Source of the DNA: Pseudoxanthomonas sp.
GTDB lineage: Bacteria; Pseudomonadota; Gammaproteobacteria; Xanthomonadales; Xanthomonadaceae
Length of the DNA: 64,000 nucleotides
Assembly: GCF_024710765.1 (NCBI RefSeq)
Contig: NZ_JANJUE010000163.1
Location: forward strand, 1-64,000
Direction of reading: 5' to 3'
Positions 42,198 to 51,303 of the stretch are shown here, in pieces. The notes beneath the pieces are model-generated. The model was not told the DNA's origin. It did no database searches and saw only the letters and a program-made list of their open reading frames with translations. Position numbers and translations under genes: made by a program. Every line of letters starts with the position of its first letter. Positions within the stretch are counted from its first letter, which is position 1.

Positions 42198-43303
42198 CCA
42201 CGCCGAATCCCGAACAGTCACTGCTTCCCGCCGCGCTGTCGCCGCAACTGCTCTCCGACCTGGGTCTGGATACCTCCGATATTCCGCGCATACAGGAGAC
42301 CGCGAAGGCGCTCCAGGACATCGCTCCGGGCAACCTGCATGGCTACGGCCGCGATGCGACGAGCAAGACCAGCGCCTACAGCACCCAGTTGCTGGACAAG
42401 GTCCGGAACTCGGATCTGGACAGCAGTGGGGACAAGCTGGGCGAAGTGGTGCGTATTGCCCGCTCGCTGAACCTGCAGTCCTTCCATGGCCGCTCCAAGC
42501 TGCCCATCCTCGGGCCGCTGATCGATCGCATGCGCGCCGGTCGCGACGAGCTGGTGCAGCGCTACAGCTCGACCAACCGCCAGATCGATCAACTGATGAC
42601 CGATGTCGGCAAGACCCAGCAGATCCAGCAGCAACGGGTGCGCGAGTACGACCAGATGCACGCGATCGTGCTGGAGGAGCGCCGCGAACTCGGCGTCCAC
42701 GTGGCCGCCGGCAAGGTCCGGATCGCCGAACTGGAGGCCGAGCTGGCGAGCCTGGCCGGCGGTGAGGATCCGGCCACCCGCACGCAGCGCGCGGCGGTGG
42801 ATACCGCCCTGCGCCTGATCGACAAGCGCGTCTCCGATCTGCAGGTCCTGCAGCACGCCGCCGATCAGACCCTGCCGATGATCCGGCTGATCCAGGCCAA
42901 TGCCATCCAGCTGATCGAGAAGTTCAGCGCGGTGCGCGACGTCACCATCCCGATGTGGCGCAATCAGTTCGCGATCCAGCTGTCGCTGGCCGATCAGCGC
43001 AACGCGGTCGAACTGGCCAATACCATCGACGATGCCAGCAACGAGCTGATGCGGAAGAACGCGGAGCTGGTTCATGCCACCTCGGTCGGCACCGCGCGGG
43101 CCAACCAGCGCTCGGTGATCGACGTGGATACCCTGCGTACCGTCAACGAGACCCTGATCCGCACGGTCGAGGAAGTCCGCGAGATCCACCGCGAAGGCAT
43201 GGCCCATCGCAAGCAGTTGAGCACCGAACTGGTCGGCATGCGCGAGGATCTGGAGCGCCGGCTGGCGCAGCCCACCGCGCAGGCATCCGGAACGGTCGGC
43301 TAG
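42194..43303 (+). CDS. telA: TelA/KlaA family toxic-anion resistance protein
   Basis: This 369-residue helical protein matches TelA. The C-terminal third has the family core, IPMWRNQFAIQLSLADQRNAVELANTIDDASNELMRKNAELVHATSVGTARANQRSVIDVDTLRTVNETLIRTVEEVREIHREGMAHRKQ, and coiled coil fills the middle. TelA proteins were found through tellurite resistance and are now linked to membrane and chemical stress together with Ter-type proteins. No other ter gene is here. It is the last gene of the seven-gene plus-strand operon. Its ATG overlaps the preceding stop. Confidence 0.9.
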   Translation: MTTPNPEQSLLPAALSPQLLSDLGLDTSDIPRIQETAKALQDIAPGNLHGYGRDATSKTSAYSTQLLDKVRNSDLDSSGDKLGEVVRIARSLNLQSFHGRSKLPILGPLIDRMRAGRDELVQRYSSTNRQIDQLMTDVGKTQQIQQQRVREYDQMHAIVLEERRELGVHVAAGKVRIAELEAELASLAGGEDPATRTQRAAVDTALRLIDKRVSDLQVLQHAADQTLPMIRLIQANAIQLIEKFSAVRDVTIPMWRNQFAIQLSLADQRNAVELANTIDDASNELMRKNAELVHATSVGTARANQRSVIDVDTLRTVNETLIRTVEEVREIHREGMAHRKQLSTELVGMREDLERRLAQPTAQASGTVG

Positions 43304-43373
43304 GAAATGTGCCGCTGACGGCCGGAGCACAGACGAGATCAACGTCCGCCGTCCATGCGGCGGTCGTCGGGAT

Positions 43374-43582
43374 TCATTCCCGCCCGTCAGTCCGCTTCCT
43401 GCGCCGGAACGGGGACATGGTGTTCGCAGCCCACTGCCTGATGCGTCCCCAGTATTCCTTTCCCAGCAGGGCGATGGCGATCAGCAGCAACACTTCGCCG
43501 GAAACGATATCCAGTAGAGCAGCACCACGCCCAGCAGGGCCAGGCCCGTCTTTTTCCTGAGACCGCTTTTGCCGTCCTGCAT
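43374..43582 (-). pseudogene. Possible frameshifted small two-helix membrane protein
   Basis: One minus-strand frame starts MQDGKSGLRKKTGLALLGVVLLYWIS (a basic start and a first helix) and then ends early. The next frame continues GEVLLLIAIALLGKEYWGRIRQWAANTMSPFRRRKR with a second helix and a basic end. The two halves join smoothly into a protein of about 68 residues if one base is added or removed near 43515. It could be a sequencing error or a real decay. The rest of the 43304-43671 gap holds nothing I can support. Confidence 0.4.
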
Positions 43583-43671
43583 GTCTTCGATTTCCCGCCG
43601 GTGCGCCCGGCCTGTGCCCGCCTGCCATCGGCGGTGCGATGCCATTCCATCGCATCGCGTGGAGCGCGCGT

Positions 43672-45078
43672 TCAACCGCCCTCGCGCCAGCCGCCACCCA
43701 ACACCTTGTACAGCGCGACCTGGTTGGACTGCTGCGCCAGCCGCGTGCTCACCAGTGACTGGCGAGCGCCGTAGGCGGCGCGGCGCGCATCGAGCAGGGT
43801 GAGGAAGCTGTCCAGGCCGGCGTCGTAGCGCGCCTGCGACAGGCGTTCGGCCTGCTCGGTGGCGGCCACCAGCGCGCGTTGCGAAGCCAGTTGTCCGTCC
43901 AGGCTGTCGTTGAGCGCAAGCGCGTCGGCGACTTCGCGAAAACCCGACTGGATCGCCTTCTCGTACCGGGCCAGGGCGATGTCCTGATCCGCGGTGGCCA
44001 TGCCCAGGTTGGCGCGCAGGCGCCCACCCTGGAAGATCGGCAGGGTGATCCGGGGCATGAAGCTCCAGACGCGGGTGCCGCTGTCGAACAGGCCGGAAAG
44101 CTCCGGTGACGCCGAGCCGATGGATCCGGTCAGCTGGATGGAGGGGAAGAACGCCGCGCGCGCGGCGCCGACGTTGGCGTTGGCCGACAGCAGGACGTGC
44201 TCGGCGGCCATCACGTCCGGGCGCCGCAGCAGCACGTCACCCGGCAGGCCGGCGGGCAGCGGCCGCAACGCGGCGATGTCGGCGAGATTGTCCTGCGGCA
44301 ACAGCTCCTCATCAATCGGCCCGCCCGCCAGCAGCAACAGCGCATTGCGATCCTGCGCCACCTGGCCGGTGAACCGGGCCACGTCGGTGCGCGCGGTCTC
44401 GACCAGGGTGCGGGCCTGGCTGGCGTCGAGCGCGGATGCGGCGCCACGCTGATGACGCGCCTCGATCAGGCGCAGCGAATCCTCGTGCGCCGCCAGGGTG
44501 GCCCGGGCGACCTGCAGCTGCTCCCGATCCGCGCCCAGCGTCAGCCAGGCGTTGGCGACCTCGGCCACCAGCGACAACTGTGCGCTGCGCCGGTTCGCAG
44601 TCTCGGCGAAGTACTGCTGCAACGCCGCTTCGCCCAGGTTGCGCACGCGGCCGAATAGATCCAGTTCGAAGTCGGCCACGCCCAGGTTCGCGCCGTACTG
44701 TTCACTGACCGGAGCATCGCCACCGCTGCGGGTCATCTGGCCCTGCACGTTGAACGACGGCACCCGATCGGCCCGCTGGATGCGGTACTGCGCGCGGGCG
44801 CGCACGACATTCAGCGCCGCCACGCGCAGATCGCGGTTGTTGTCCAGCGACTGGGTGATCAGGGCCTGCAGGCGCGGATCCGGAAAGAACTCGCGCCAGC
44901 CGATGTTGGCGACATCGGCCACGGCGGGCGTCTCCCCGGCCTCGCCGGTCGCCTGTGCCGCCGGCCATTGCGAGGGAATCGACGGCGCCACTTCGCTGCC
45001 GTGCGGCGCAAGCGTCGCGCAACCGGACAGTACCAGCGTCATCGCCAGCGTCAGGCCGGCGGTCGAAGGCTTATGCAT
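43672..45078 (-). CDS. RND efflux outer-membrane lipoprotein (OprM/NodT family)
   Basis: This 468-residue TolC-like outer-membrane factor carries a lipoprotein signal with LVLSGC as lipobox. Two repeats of barrel plus helices are visible: [41 protein letters not shown] and [27 protein letters not shown], then [20 protein letters not shown] and [41 protein letters not shown]. It forms the exit duct for the pump encoded upstream. The ATG at 45078 overlaps the RND gene end by eight bases. A longer upstream frame inside that gene is rejected. Confidence 0.93.
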   Translation of the reverse strand: MHKPSTAGLTLAMTLVLSGCATLAPHGSEVAPSIPSQWPAAQATGEAGETPAVADVANIGWREFFPDPRLQALITQSLDNNRDLRVAALNVVRARAQYRIQRADRVPSFNVQGQMTRSGGDAPVSEQYGANLGVADFELDLFGRVRNLGEAALQQYFAETANRRSAQLSLVAEVANAWLTLGADREQLQVARATLAAHEDSLRLIEARHQRGAASALDASQARTLVETARTDVARFTGQVAQDRNALLLLAGGPIDEELLPQDNLADIAALRPLPAGLPGDVLLRRPDVMAAEHVLLSANANVGAARAAFFPSIQLTGSIGSASPELSGLFDSGTRVWSFMPRITLPIFQGGRLRANLGMATADQDIALARYEKAIQSGFREVADALALNDSLDGQLASQRALVAATEQAERLSQARYDAGLDSFLTLLDARRAAYGARQSLVSTRLAQQSNQVALYKVLGGGWREGG

Positions 45079-48000
45079 GGGTTTCTCCCGGATTATCCGC
45101 GTGCTCCGCGTCCTCGGTGCGCTCGACATCTCCGGCACGCTTCCTGCGGCTGAAGACGCGCTGCACCACCACGAAGAACAGCGGCACGAAGAACACGCCC
45201 AGCACGGTGCCGACGATCATGCCGCCGAGCACGCCGGTGCCGATCGCCCGCTGGGCGCCGGAGCCCGCGCCGGAGGCGATCGCCAGCGGCAGCACGCCCA
45301 GGCCGAACGCCAGCGAGGTCATGATGATCGGGCGCAGGCGATCGCGGACCGCGTTCATGGTCGCCTCGATCAGTCCCACGCCCTTCTCCAGGTTTTCCTT
45401 GGCAAACTCCACGATCAGGATCGCGTTCTTGCTGGTCAGGCCGACCGTGGTCAGCATCGCCACCTGGAAATAGACATCGCGCTCCATGCCTCGGAAGGTG
45501 TTGGCGAGCACCGCGCCGAGGATGCCCAGCGGCGCGACCAGCAGCACCGCGGTCGGCACGCTCCAGCTCTCGTACATCGCGGCCAGGCAGAGGAACACGA
45601 TCAGCAGTGACAACGTGTACAGCAGCGGCGTCTGCGCGCCGGCCTGGCGTTCCTGGTAGGACAGCGCGGTCCACTCGATGCCGAAGCCCGGGGGCAACTG
45701 CGCGGCCAGGCGCTCGATTTCGGCCATCGCGTCGCCGGATGCCACGCCCGGCGCCGGTTCGCCCTGGATCTCCATCGCCGACACGCCGTTGTAGCGTTCC
45801 AGGCGCGGCGAGCCGTAGTCCCAGTGCTTGGAGGCGAAGGCGCTGAAGGGCACCATCTTGCCCTCGGCGTTCTTCACCGACCACAGATCGAAATCCTCCG
45901 GCACCATGCGGAACGGCTGATCGGCCTGCACGAACACGCGCTTGACCCGGCCGCGATCGACGAAGTCGTCGATGTACTGGCTGCCCCAGGCGGTGGCGAG
46001 GGTGCTGTTGATCTGGTCCATCGACAGGCCCTGCGCGCTGGCCTTGGCGACGTCGACGTCGATGCGGAACTGCGGGGTGTCTTCCTGTCCGTTGGGACGC
46101 ACGTTGGCAAGCTTGCCGCTTTCGGCGGCCATGCCCAGCAGCTGGTTGCGCGCGGCCAGCAGCGCCTCGTGGCCCTGGCCGCCGTTGTCCTTCAGGAAGA
46201 AGGTGTAGCCAGAAGCGGTGCCCAGTTCCGGAATCGCCGGCGGCGGGAACGCGAAGATGAAGGCGTCCTTGATGCCGCCGAGCGCGGCCATCGCGCGCCC
46301 GGTCACCGGCATCACGCCATCCTCCTCGCCACGCGCGCCCCAGTCCTTGAGCTTGACGAAGGCCATGCCCGCGTTCTGGCCCATGCCGGCGAAGCTGAAG
46401 CCCTGCACCGAGAACACCGATTCCACCGCGCCCTTCTCGTTTTCCAGGAAATGGTTCTCCAGCGCCCGGATCGACGTCAGGGTGCGCTCCTGGGTGGCGC
46501 CGACCGGCGCCTGCACCAGCGCCATCAGCACGCCCTGGTCCTCGTTGGGCAGGAACGCGCTGGGCAGGCGCACGAACAGCACGCCCATCAGCACGAACAT
46601 GCCCAGCACGATGCCCATGAAGCGCCACGGCCGGGCGAGGATGCCGCGCACGCCGCGCTGGTAACTTTCGCTGGAACGGTCGAAGCCACGATTGAAGGCG
46701 TTGAAGAAACGCCCGGCCGGGCCGCGATGGGCGACATGGTGCTCGCCCTTCTTCAAGGGCTTGAGCAGGGTCGCGCACAGCGCCGGGGTCAGCACGATGG
46801 CGACCAGCACCGACAGCGCCATCGCGGAGACGATCGTGGCCGAGAACTGGCGGTAGATCACGCCGGTGGAGCCGCTCATGAACGCCATCGGCACGAACAC
46901 CGCCGACAGCACCAGGCCGATGCCGACCAGCGCGCCGGTGATCTGGCCCATCGATTTGCGGGTGGCCTCCAGCGGCGACAGTCCTTCCTCGGACATGATC
47001 CGCTCGACGTTCTCCACCACCACGATGGCGTCGTCCACCAGCAGACCGATCGCCAGCACCATCGCGAACATCGTCAGCATGTTCACCGAGAAGCCCAGCG
47101 CGGCCAGCACGCCGAAGGTGCCCAGCAGGACCACCGGCACGGCGATGGTCGGGATCAGGGTGGCGCGGAAGTTCTGCAGGAACAGGTACATCACCACGAA
47201 CACCAGCACGATCGCCTCGAGCAGGGTCTTCACCACGCCCTTGATCGACACCCGCACGAACGGCGTGGTGTCGTAGGGCGTCTCGGCCTTCAGGCCGGCC
47301 GGGAAGAACGGCGTCAGCTCGTCCAGGGTCTTCTGCACGCCGGCGGCGGTGTCCAGCGCGTTGGCGCCGGTGGCCAGGGTGATGGCCAGGCCGCTGGCCG
47401 GCTGGCCGTTGTAGCGGGTGACGAAGTCGTAGGACTCAGCGCCCAGTTCGACCCGGGCCACGTCGCTCAACCGCAGTTCCGAGCCGTCCTGGCCGCTGCG
47501 CACGACGATGTCGCGGAACTGCTCGGGGGTCTGCAGGCGCGACTGGGCGTTGATGGTGGCGTTGAGCTGCTGGCCCTTCACCGCCGGCGCGCCGCCGAGC
47601 TGGCCGATCGCAACCTGTGCGTTCTGCGCCTGGATCGCGGCCACCACTTCCGGCACCGAGAGGTGGTAGGTGTGCAGCTTGTTCGGATCCAGCCAGATGC
47701 GCATGGCGTACTTGCCACCGAACACCTGGATGTTGCCGACGCCGGGCACGCGGCTGAGCTGGTCCACGACATTGGAACCGACGTAGTCGGAGATGTCGTT
47801 CTCGTCCATGCTGCCATCCTCGGACACGAACGCGAGCACGTTGAGGAAGCCGGAACTGGACTTGGCCACGTTGATGCCCTGCCGCTGCACTTCCTGCGGC
47901 AGCAGCGGCATCGCCAGTTGCAGCTTGTTCTGCACCTGTACCTGCGCGATGTCGGGATTGGTCCCGCTCTCGAAGGTCAGGGTGATGGTGGCCATGCCGT

Positions 48001-48253
48001 TGGAGGAGCTGTTGGACGAGAAGTAGATCAGCCCGTCCAGGCCCTTCATGTTCTGCTCGATGATCTGGGTCACCGAATCCTCGACCACCTTGGCCGAGGC
48101 GCCGGGATAGGTCGCGCTGATTTCCACCGCCGGCGGCGCGACGTTGGGGTACATGGAGACTGGCAGCTTGAACAGGGCCAGGCCGCCGGCGAGCATGATG
48201 ATGATGGCGATGACCCACGCGAAGATGGGTCGGTCGATGAAGAAGCGTGCCAT
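45071..48253 (-). CDS. RND multidrug efflux permease (AcrB/MexB, HAE1 type)
   Basis: This 1060-residue inner-membrane proton antiporter is of the hydrophobe/amphiphile efflux family and exports drugs, dyes and detergents from the periplasm. It starts [45 protein letters not shown]. The proton-relay Asp pair lies in [20 protein letters not shown], and the second half mirrors the first ([43 protein letters not shown]). Length is typical of AcrB. It sits 12 bases after the adaptor gene in a three-gene operon. Substrates cannot be told from the sequence. Confidence 0.96.
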   Translation of the reverse strand: MARFFIDRPIFAWVIAIIIMLAGGLALFKLPVSMYPNVAPPAVEISATYPGASAKVVEDSVTQIIEQNMKGLDGLIYFSSNSSSNGMATITLTFESGTNPDIAQVQVQNKLQLAMPLLPQEVQRQGINVAKSSSGFLNVLAFVSEDGSMDENDISDYVGSNVVDQLSRVPGVGNIQVFGGKYAMRIWLDPNKLHTYHLSVPEVVAAIQAQNAQVAIGQLGGAPAVKGQQLNATINAQSRLQTPEQFRDIVVRSGQDGSELRLSDVARVELGAESYDFVTRYNGQPASGLAITLATGANALDTAAGVQKTLDELTPFFPAGLKAETPYDTTPFVRVSIKGVVKTLLEAIVLVFVVMYLFLQNFRATLIPTIAVPVVLLGTFGVLAALGFSVNMLTMFAMVLAIGLLVDDAIVVVENVERIMSEEGLSPLEATRKSMGQITGALVGIGLVLSAVFVPMAFMSGSTGVIYRQFSATIVSAMALSVLVAIVLTPALCATLLKPLKKGEHHVAHRGPAGRFFNAFNRGFDRSSESYQRGVRGILARPWRFMGIVLGMFVLMGVLFVRLPSAFLPNEDQGVLMALVQAPVGATQERTLTSIRALENHFLENEKGAVESVFSVQGFSFAGMGQNAGMAFVKLKDWGARGEEDGVMPVTGRAMAALGGIKDAFIFAFPPPAIPELGTASGYTFFLKDNGGQGHEALLAARNQLLGMAAESGKLANVRPNGQEDTPQFRIDVDVAKASAQGLSMDQINSTLATAWGSQYIDDFVDRGRVKRVFVQADQPFRMVPEDFDLWSVKNAEGKMVPFSAFASKHWDYGSPRLERYNGVSAMEIQGEPAPGVASGDAMAEIERLAAQLPPGFGIEWTALSYQERQAGAQTPLLYTLSLLIVFLCLAAMYESWSVPTAVLLVAPLGILGAVLANTFRGMERDVYFQVAMLTTVGLTSKNAILIVEFAKENLEKGVGLIEATMNAVRDRLRPIIMTSLAFGLGVLPLAIASGAGSGAQRAIGTGVLGGMIVGTVLGVFFVPLFFVVVQRVFSRRKRAGDVERTEDAEHADNPGETHA

Positions 48254-48265
48254 GGGATTCTCCGC

Positions 48266-49453
48266 TTACCGCGCGCCGGGGGCGGCGGCCGGCGCCGCGG
48301 AGGCGGCGGCGGTCCGCGCGGGCTTGGCACCCAGTTCGGTGGCCTGTACCGGCATGCCGGGACCGATCTTCTGCAGGCCTTCGACGATGACCTTGTCGCC
48401 GGCCTTCAGGCCCTCCTCGACCAGCCACTTGTCGCCCAGCGCGCGGCTGACCTTGACCGGCCGCACTTCGACCTTGCCGTCCTTGCCGACCACCATCGCG
48501 CTGGTGTCGCCCTTCGGATCCCGGGCGATGCCCTGCATTGGTACCAGCAGCGCGTTGCCGCGCACGCCGCCGCCGATCACCGCGCGCACGTACATGCCCG
48601 GCATCAGCACGCCCTCGGGATTGTCGACCTTCACCCGCAGGCCGAAGCTGCCGGTGCCGGGATCGACGCTGACCTCGGAGAACTCCAGCGTGCCCTTGTG
48701 CTCGAAGGTGCTGCCGTCCTCGAGCAGGATGCTCACCGGCAGCTGCTGGTTGTCCTGCAACCGTCCGGATGTCAGCTCGCGTCGCAGTTGCAGCAGTTCG
48801 GCGGACGACTGGCTCAGGTCGACGTAGATCGGATCCAGTTGCTGCACCGTCGCCAGCGCTTCGGCCTGGCCGGCGTTGACCAGCGCGCCCTGGGTGACCG
48901 TGGACTTGCCGATGCGCCCGCTGATCGGCGCGGTGATGCGCGCGTAACCGAGGGTGACATTGGCCGCGTCCAGCGAAGCGCGGGCGGCGCCGACATCGGC
49001 TTCGGCCTGCTTCTGCGCGGCGACCGCGTTTTCCAGATCCTGCTGGCTGACCGCATCGATCTTCGCCAGCTCGCTGATGCGGCGGGCACTCAGGCGCGCG
49101 GCGTGGGCGGTGGCCTCGGCGCGCGCCAGCTGGGCGCGGGCCGTGTTGGCCTGGGCGCGATAGCTGGCGTCATCGAGCTGGTACAGCGGTTGTCCCGCCT
49201 TGACCTCGCCGCCTTCGGTGAACAATCGGCGGGCAACGATGCCGTTGACCTGCGGGCGTACCTCGGCGACCAGGAAGGCGTTGGTGCGGCCCGGCAATTC
49301 GCGGGTCAGGCCCACCTGTTCGGTCTTGAGGGTGGTCACGGTGACTTGGCCGGGGCCGCCCTGCGGCGCCTCCGGTTCACCGCCGCCGCAGGCGGACAGG
49401 GTCAGGCCGATCGCCAGGGACAGGGCGAGGAGGGGAAGGGAGGTTCGGGACAT
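48266..49453 (-). CDS. RND efflux membrane-fusion protein (AcrA/MexA type)
   Basis: This 395-residue periplasmic adaptor lipoprotein (lipobox LTLSAC) links the RND pump to the outer-membrane channel. The lipoyl-type halves are LPGRTNAFLVAEVRPQVNGIVARRLFTEGGEVKAGQPLYQLDDASYRAQ and LGYARITAPISGRIGKSTVTQGALVNAGQ, with a helical hairpin between them. Beta-barrel and membrane-proximal domains follow (GSFGLRVKVDNPEGVLMPGMYVRAVI). The tail is Ala/Pro-rich. It is the first gene of the operon, with the promoter about 150 bases upstream. The start is fixed by the lipoprotein signal. Confidence 0.94.
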   Translation of the reverse strand: MSRTSLPLLALSLAIGLTLSACGGGEPEAPQGGPGQVTVTTLKTEQVGLTRELPGRTNAFLVAEVRPQVNGIVARRLFTEGGEVKAGQPLYQLDDASYRAQANTARAQLARAEATAHAARLSARRISELAKIDAVSQQDLENAVAAQKQAEADVGAARASLDAANVTLGYARITAPISGRIGKSTVTQGALVNAGQAEALATVQQLDPIYVDLSQSSAELLQLRRELTSGRLQDNQQLPVSILLEDGSTFEHKGTLEFSEVSVDPGTGSFGLRVKVDNPEGVLMPGMYVRAVIGGGVRGNALLVPMQGIARDPKGDTSAMVVGKDGKVEVRPVKVSRALGDKWLVEEGLKAGDKVIVEGLQKIGPGMPVQATELGAKPARTAAASAAPAAAPGAR

Positions 49454-49606
49454 GGCGGTGGGGTGGGTTCGAAAAGGAAGTTCGGTATCGATTGGCGGCA
49501 AACTGCCCGGAAAGATGGGCGAATAGCCGCCAAAAAGAAGATAAAAACCAGCCTGGGCAGCAGCCAGAAAGGTGCCGGCCGGCAACGGGAAAGCAACGGG
49601 ACGCGA

Positions 49607-49635
49607 AATATACATGCATGAATGTTTGTTTGCAA
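49607..49635 (-). promoter_or_regulatory. Promoter of the RND operon with operator in the spacer
   Basis: On the minus strand TTGCAA (49635-49630) is followed by a 17-base spacer and TATATT (49612-49607). The spacer contains ACATGCATGAATGT (49612-49625), with ACAT/ATGT half-sites, and GAATGTTTGT resembles the right half of the E. coli AcrR operator. A TetR-type repressor bound here would block RNA polymerase, and the divergent tetR gene supports this. Confidence 0.65.
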
Positions 49636-49681
49636 ACCGGTACAATTCAGCCCGGTTTCACCCAGCGAATGCGCAAGGCAG

Positions 49682-50350
49682 ATGGCCAGAAAAACCAAAG
49701 AAGAGGCGCAGGCCACGCGGGAGGGCATCCTCGACGCGGCCCAGGCCTGTTTCCATGAGCACGGGGTCGTCGGCACCACCCTGGCGATGATCGGGGCGCG
49801 TGCCGGCTACACCCGCGGCGCTGTCTACTGGCACTTCAAGAACAAGACCGAGGTGCTCGAGGCGCTGATCAACCGCGACCGCATCCCCTTCATCCAGCGA
49901 CTGCGCCGAACCTCGTCTACCAAGCGCAGCACGCCGGTGATCGACCTGCGCTCGGCGCTGCTGGTGTCGTTCCAGGAACTGGCCGACGACGAACGCCTGC
50001 GCAACATGATGGAGATCATGCTGCGCAACGATCTGTCGGCCGAGAGCCAGGCGATGCAGGAATTGCAGCGCGACAGCACCCGCGAGGAGCTGGACATCAT
50101 CGCCCTGGCCTTCCAGCGCGCGCGGGATCTGGGCCAGTTGCGCGAGCATGCCGACGTGGCGATCGCATCGCGGATCCTGCACGCCAGCCTGTCCGGCGTG
50201 CTGTACAGCGCCATGCTGGAACCGGAACTGTTCGATCTGATGCGCGATGGCACCGAAGTCATCGACATCGTTTTCGCCGCCTACGTCCAACCAGGGACGT
50301 TCACTCCCGGCGCTCCCGCATCACCGCTACCCGACGGCGACGACGACTGA
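49682..50350 (+). CDS. TetR/AcrR-family repressor of the RND operon
   Basis: This 222-residue protein has the N-terminal TetR helix-turn-helix (KTKEEAQATREGILDAAQACFHEHGVVGTTLAMIGARAGYTRGAVYWHFKNKTEVLEAL). A ligand-binding C-terminal domain of the AcrR/TtgR type follows (LLVSFQELADDERLRNMMEIML, LRDLGQL-like, LHASLSGVLYSAMLEPELFDL). It diverges from the efflux operon, so it most likely represses that operon and itself until a drug binds. The ATG at 49682 precedes the conserved MARKTKEEA. The C-terminal Pro/Gly/Asp tail is variable. Confidence 0.92.
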   Translation: MARKTKEEAQATREGILDAAQACFHEHGVVGTTLAMIGARAGYTRGAVYWHFKNKTEVLEALINRDRIPFIQRLRRTSSTKRSTPVIDLRSALLVSFQELADDERLRNMMEIMLRNDLSAESQAMQELQRDSTREELDIIALAFQRARDLGQLREHADVAIASRILHASLSGVLYSAMLEPELFDLMRDGTEVIDIVFAAYVQPGTFTPGAPASPLPDGDDD

Positions 50351-50364
50351 CGCACGCCCGCGCG

Positions 50365-50402
50365 CGGCATTGATTCCCGCCACCGGCCCCGGTTCAATGC
50401 CG
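50365..50402 (+). terminator. Possible terminator between tetR and the transporter-like gene
   Basis: CGGCATTGA and its complement TCAATGCCG are separated by 20 bases that contain further GC-rich pairings. There is no T-run. The position 14 bases after the tetR stop is the main support. Confidence 0.3.
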
Positions 50403-50426
50403 GGAACGGGATCGAGGGAGAGAAGG

Positions 50427-51221
50427 ATGCGTGGTCTGCTTTTCGCCGCCGCATGGCTGGCCTCGGCGTCCGCGCCTGCCGCGGAACCGCGCGATCTGTG
50501 TCCCGACCGACCGGGCCTGGGCACCCCGGCCTGCACGGTGGAGCGCGGCGCGACGGTGCTGGAAATCGGCCTGGCCGACTGGACCGGCGACGATGCGCCC
50601 GGCCTGCGCACGGAGCAGTTCCTGTTCGGCGATGCGCTGCTGCGCTTCGGCCTGAGCGACACGCTGGAAGCGCAGGTGGGCTGGATCGCCTACGGCCGCG
50701 TGCGCGAGCGCGACACGGTTTCAGCGACGACCACGCGCGCATCGCGCTTCGGCGATGTGAGCCTCGCCCTGCGCCGCAACCTGCGCCATCCCGACGGCAG
50801 CGGCTTCTCGCTGGCGCTGATGCCCTACGTGAGCCTGCCCACTGGCCGCGCGCCGGTCGGTGCGGACGATTGGAGCGCGGGCATCAACCTGCCCATGAGC
50901 ATCGAGCTGGGCGCCGTGTCGCTGGGCCTGACCCCGAACATCGAAGCGGCCGTCGACAGCGACGGCGATGGCCGGCACCTGGCCTACGGTTCGGTGGCGG
51001 GGCTGGGATTCGATGTGTCCGATACGGTGTCGGGCTCGTTCGAGGTTTCGCTGTCGCGCGATCGCGATCCCACGGGCCACGGCACGCAGGCGCTGGCCGG
51101 CCTTTCGTTCGGTTGGCAGCCGGACGAAGACGCCCAATGGGACGCGGGCGTCAACGCCGGACTCGATGACGACAGTCCGGATCTGCAGATCTACCTGGGC
51201 TACGCGCGACGCTTCCGCTGA
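50427..51221 (+). CDS. Outer-membrane channel-like (PF13557-type) protein
   Basis: This 264-residue protein has a signal peptide (MRGLLFAAAWLASASAPAAA-like, cleaved after PAAA/PAAE) and a beta-barrel body. Alternating strands run through TLEAQVGWIAYGRVRE, RFGDVSLALRRNLRHPDG, GFSLALMPYVSLPTGRAPVGADDWSAGINLPMSIEL and IYLGYARRFR, which ends in aromatic plus Arg. The pattern matches the transporter/MetA-pathway phenol-degradation outer-membrane family, whose substrates are mostly unknown. GAGAGAAGGA precedes the ATG. It follows tetR on the same strand but is probably not part of the efflux system. Confidence 0.75.
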   Translation: MRGLLFAAAWLASASAPAAEPRDLCPDRPGLGTPACTVERGATVLEIGLADWTGDDAPGLRTEQFLFGDALLRFGLSDTLEAQVGWIAYGRVRERDTVSATTTRASRFGDVSLALRRNLRHPDGSGFSLALMPYVSLPTGRAPVGADDWSAGINLPMSIELGAVSLGLTPNIEAAVDSDGDGRHLAYGSVAGLGFDVSDTVSGSFEVSLSRDRDPTGHGTQALAGLSFGWQPDEDAQWDAGVNAGLDDDSPDLQIYLGYARRFR

Positions 51222-51233
51222 TCCGCGCGGTTC

Positions 51234-51299
51234 GCAGCGCCGGGCCGGCCCGACTCCGTGGAGAGAGGATGGGCGGGAGCCAGGCGAACCCGGCGCTGC
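51234..51299. terminator. Long inverted repeat between convergent genes
   Basis: GCAGCGCCGGG at 51234-51244 is matched exactly by its complement at 51289-51299, with 44 bases between. It fills most of the gap between two convergent genes, so a bidirectional terminator is a reasonable guess. No T-run is present. Confidence 0.4.
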
Positions 51300-51303
51300 A
51301 AGA

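Noticed and set aside
45824..49621. Long plus-strand open frame opposite the RND operon
   Set aside because: It is antisense to canonical acrA/acrB-type genes, and its His/Gln/Arg-rich translation matches nothing.
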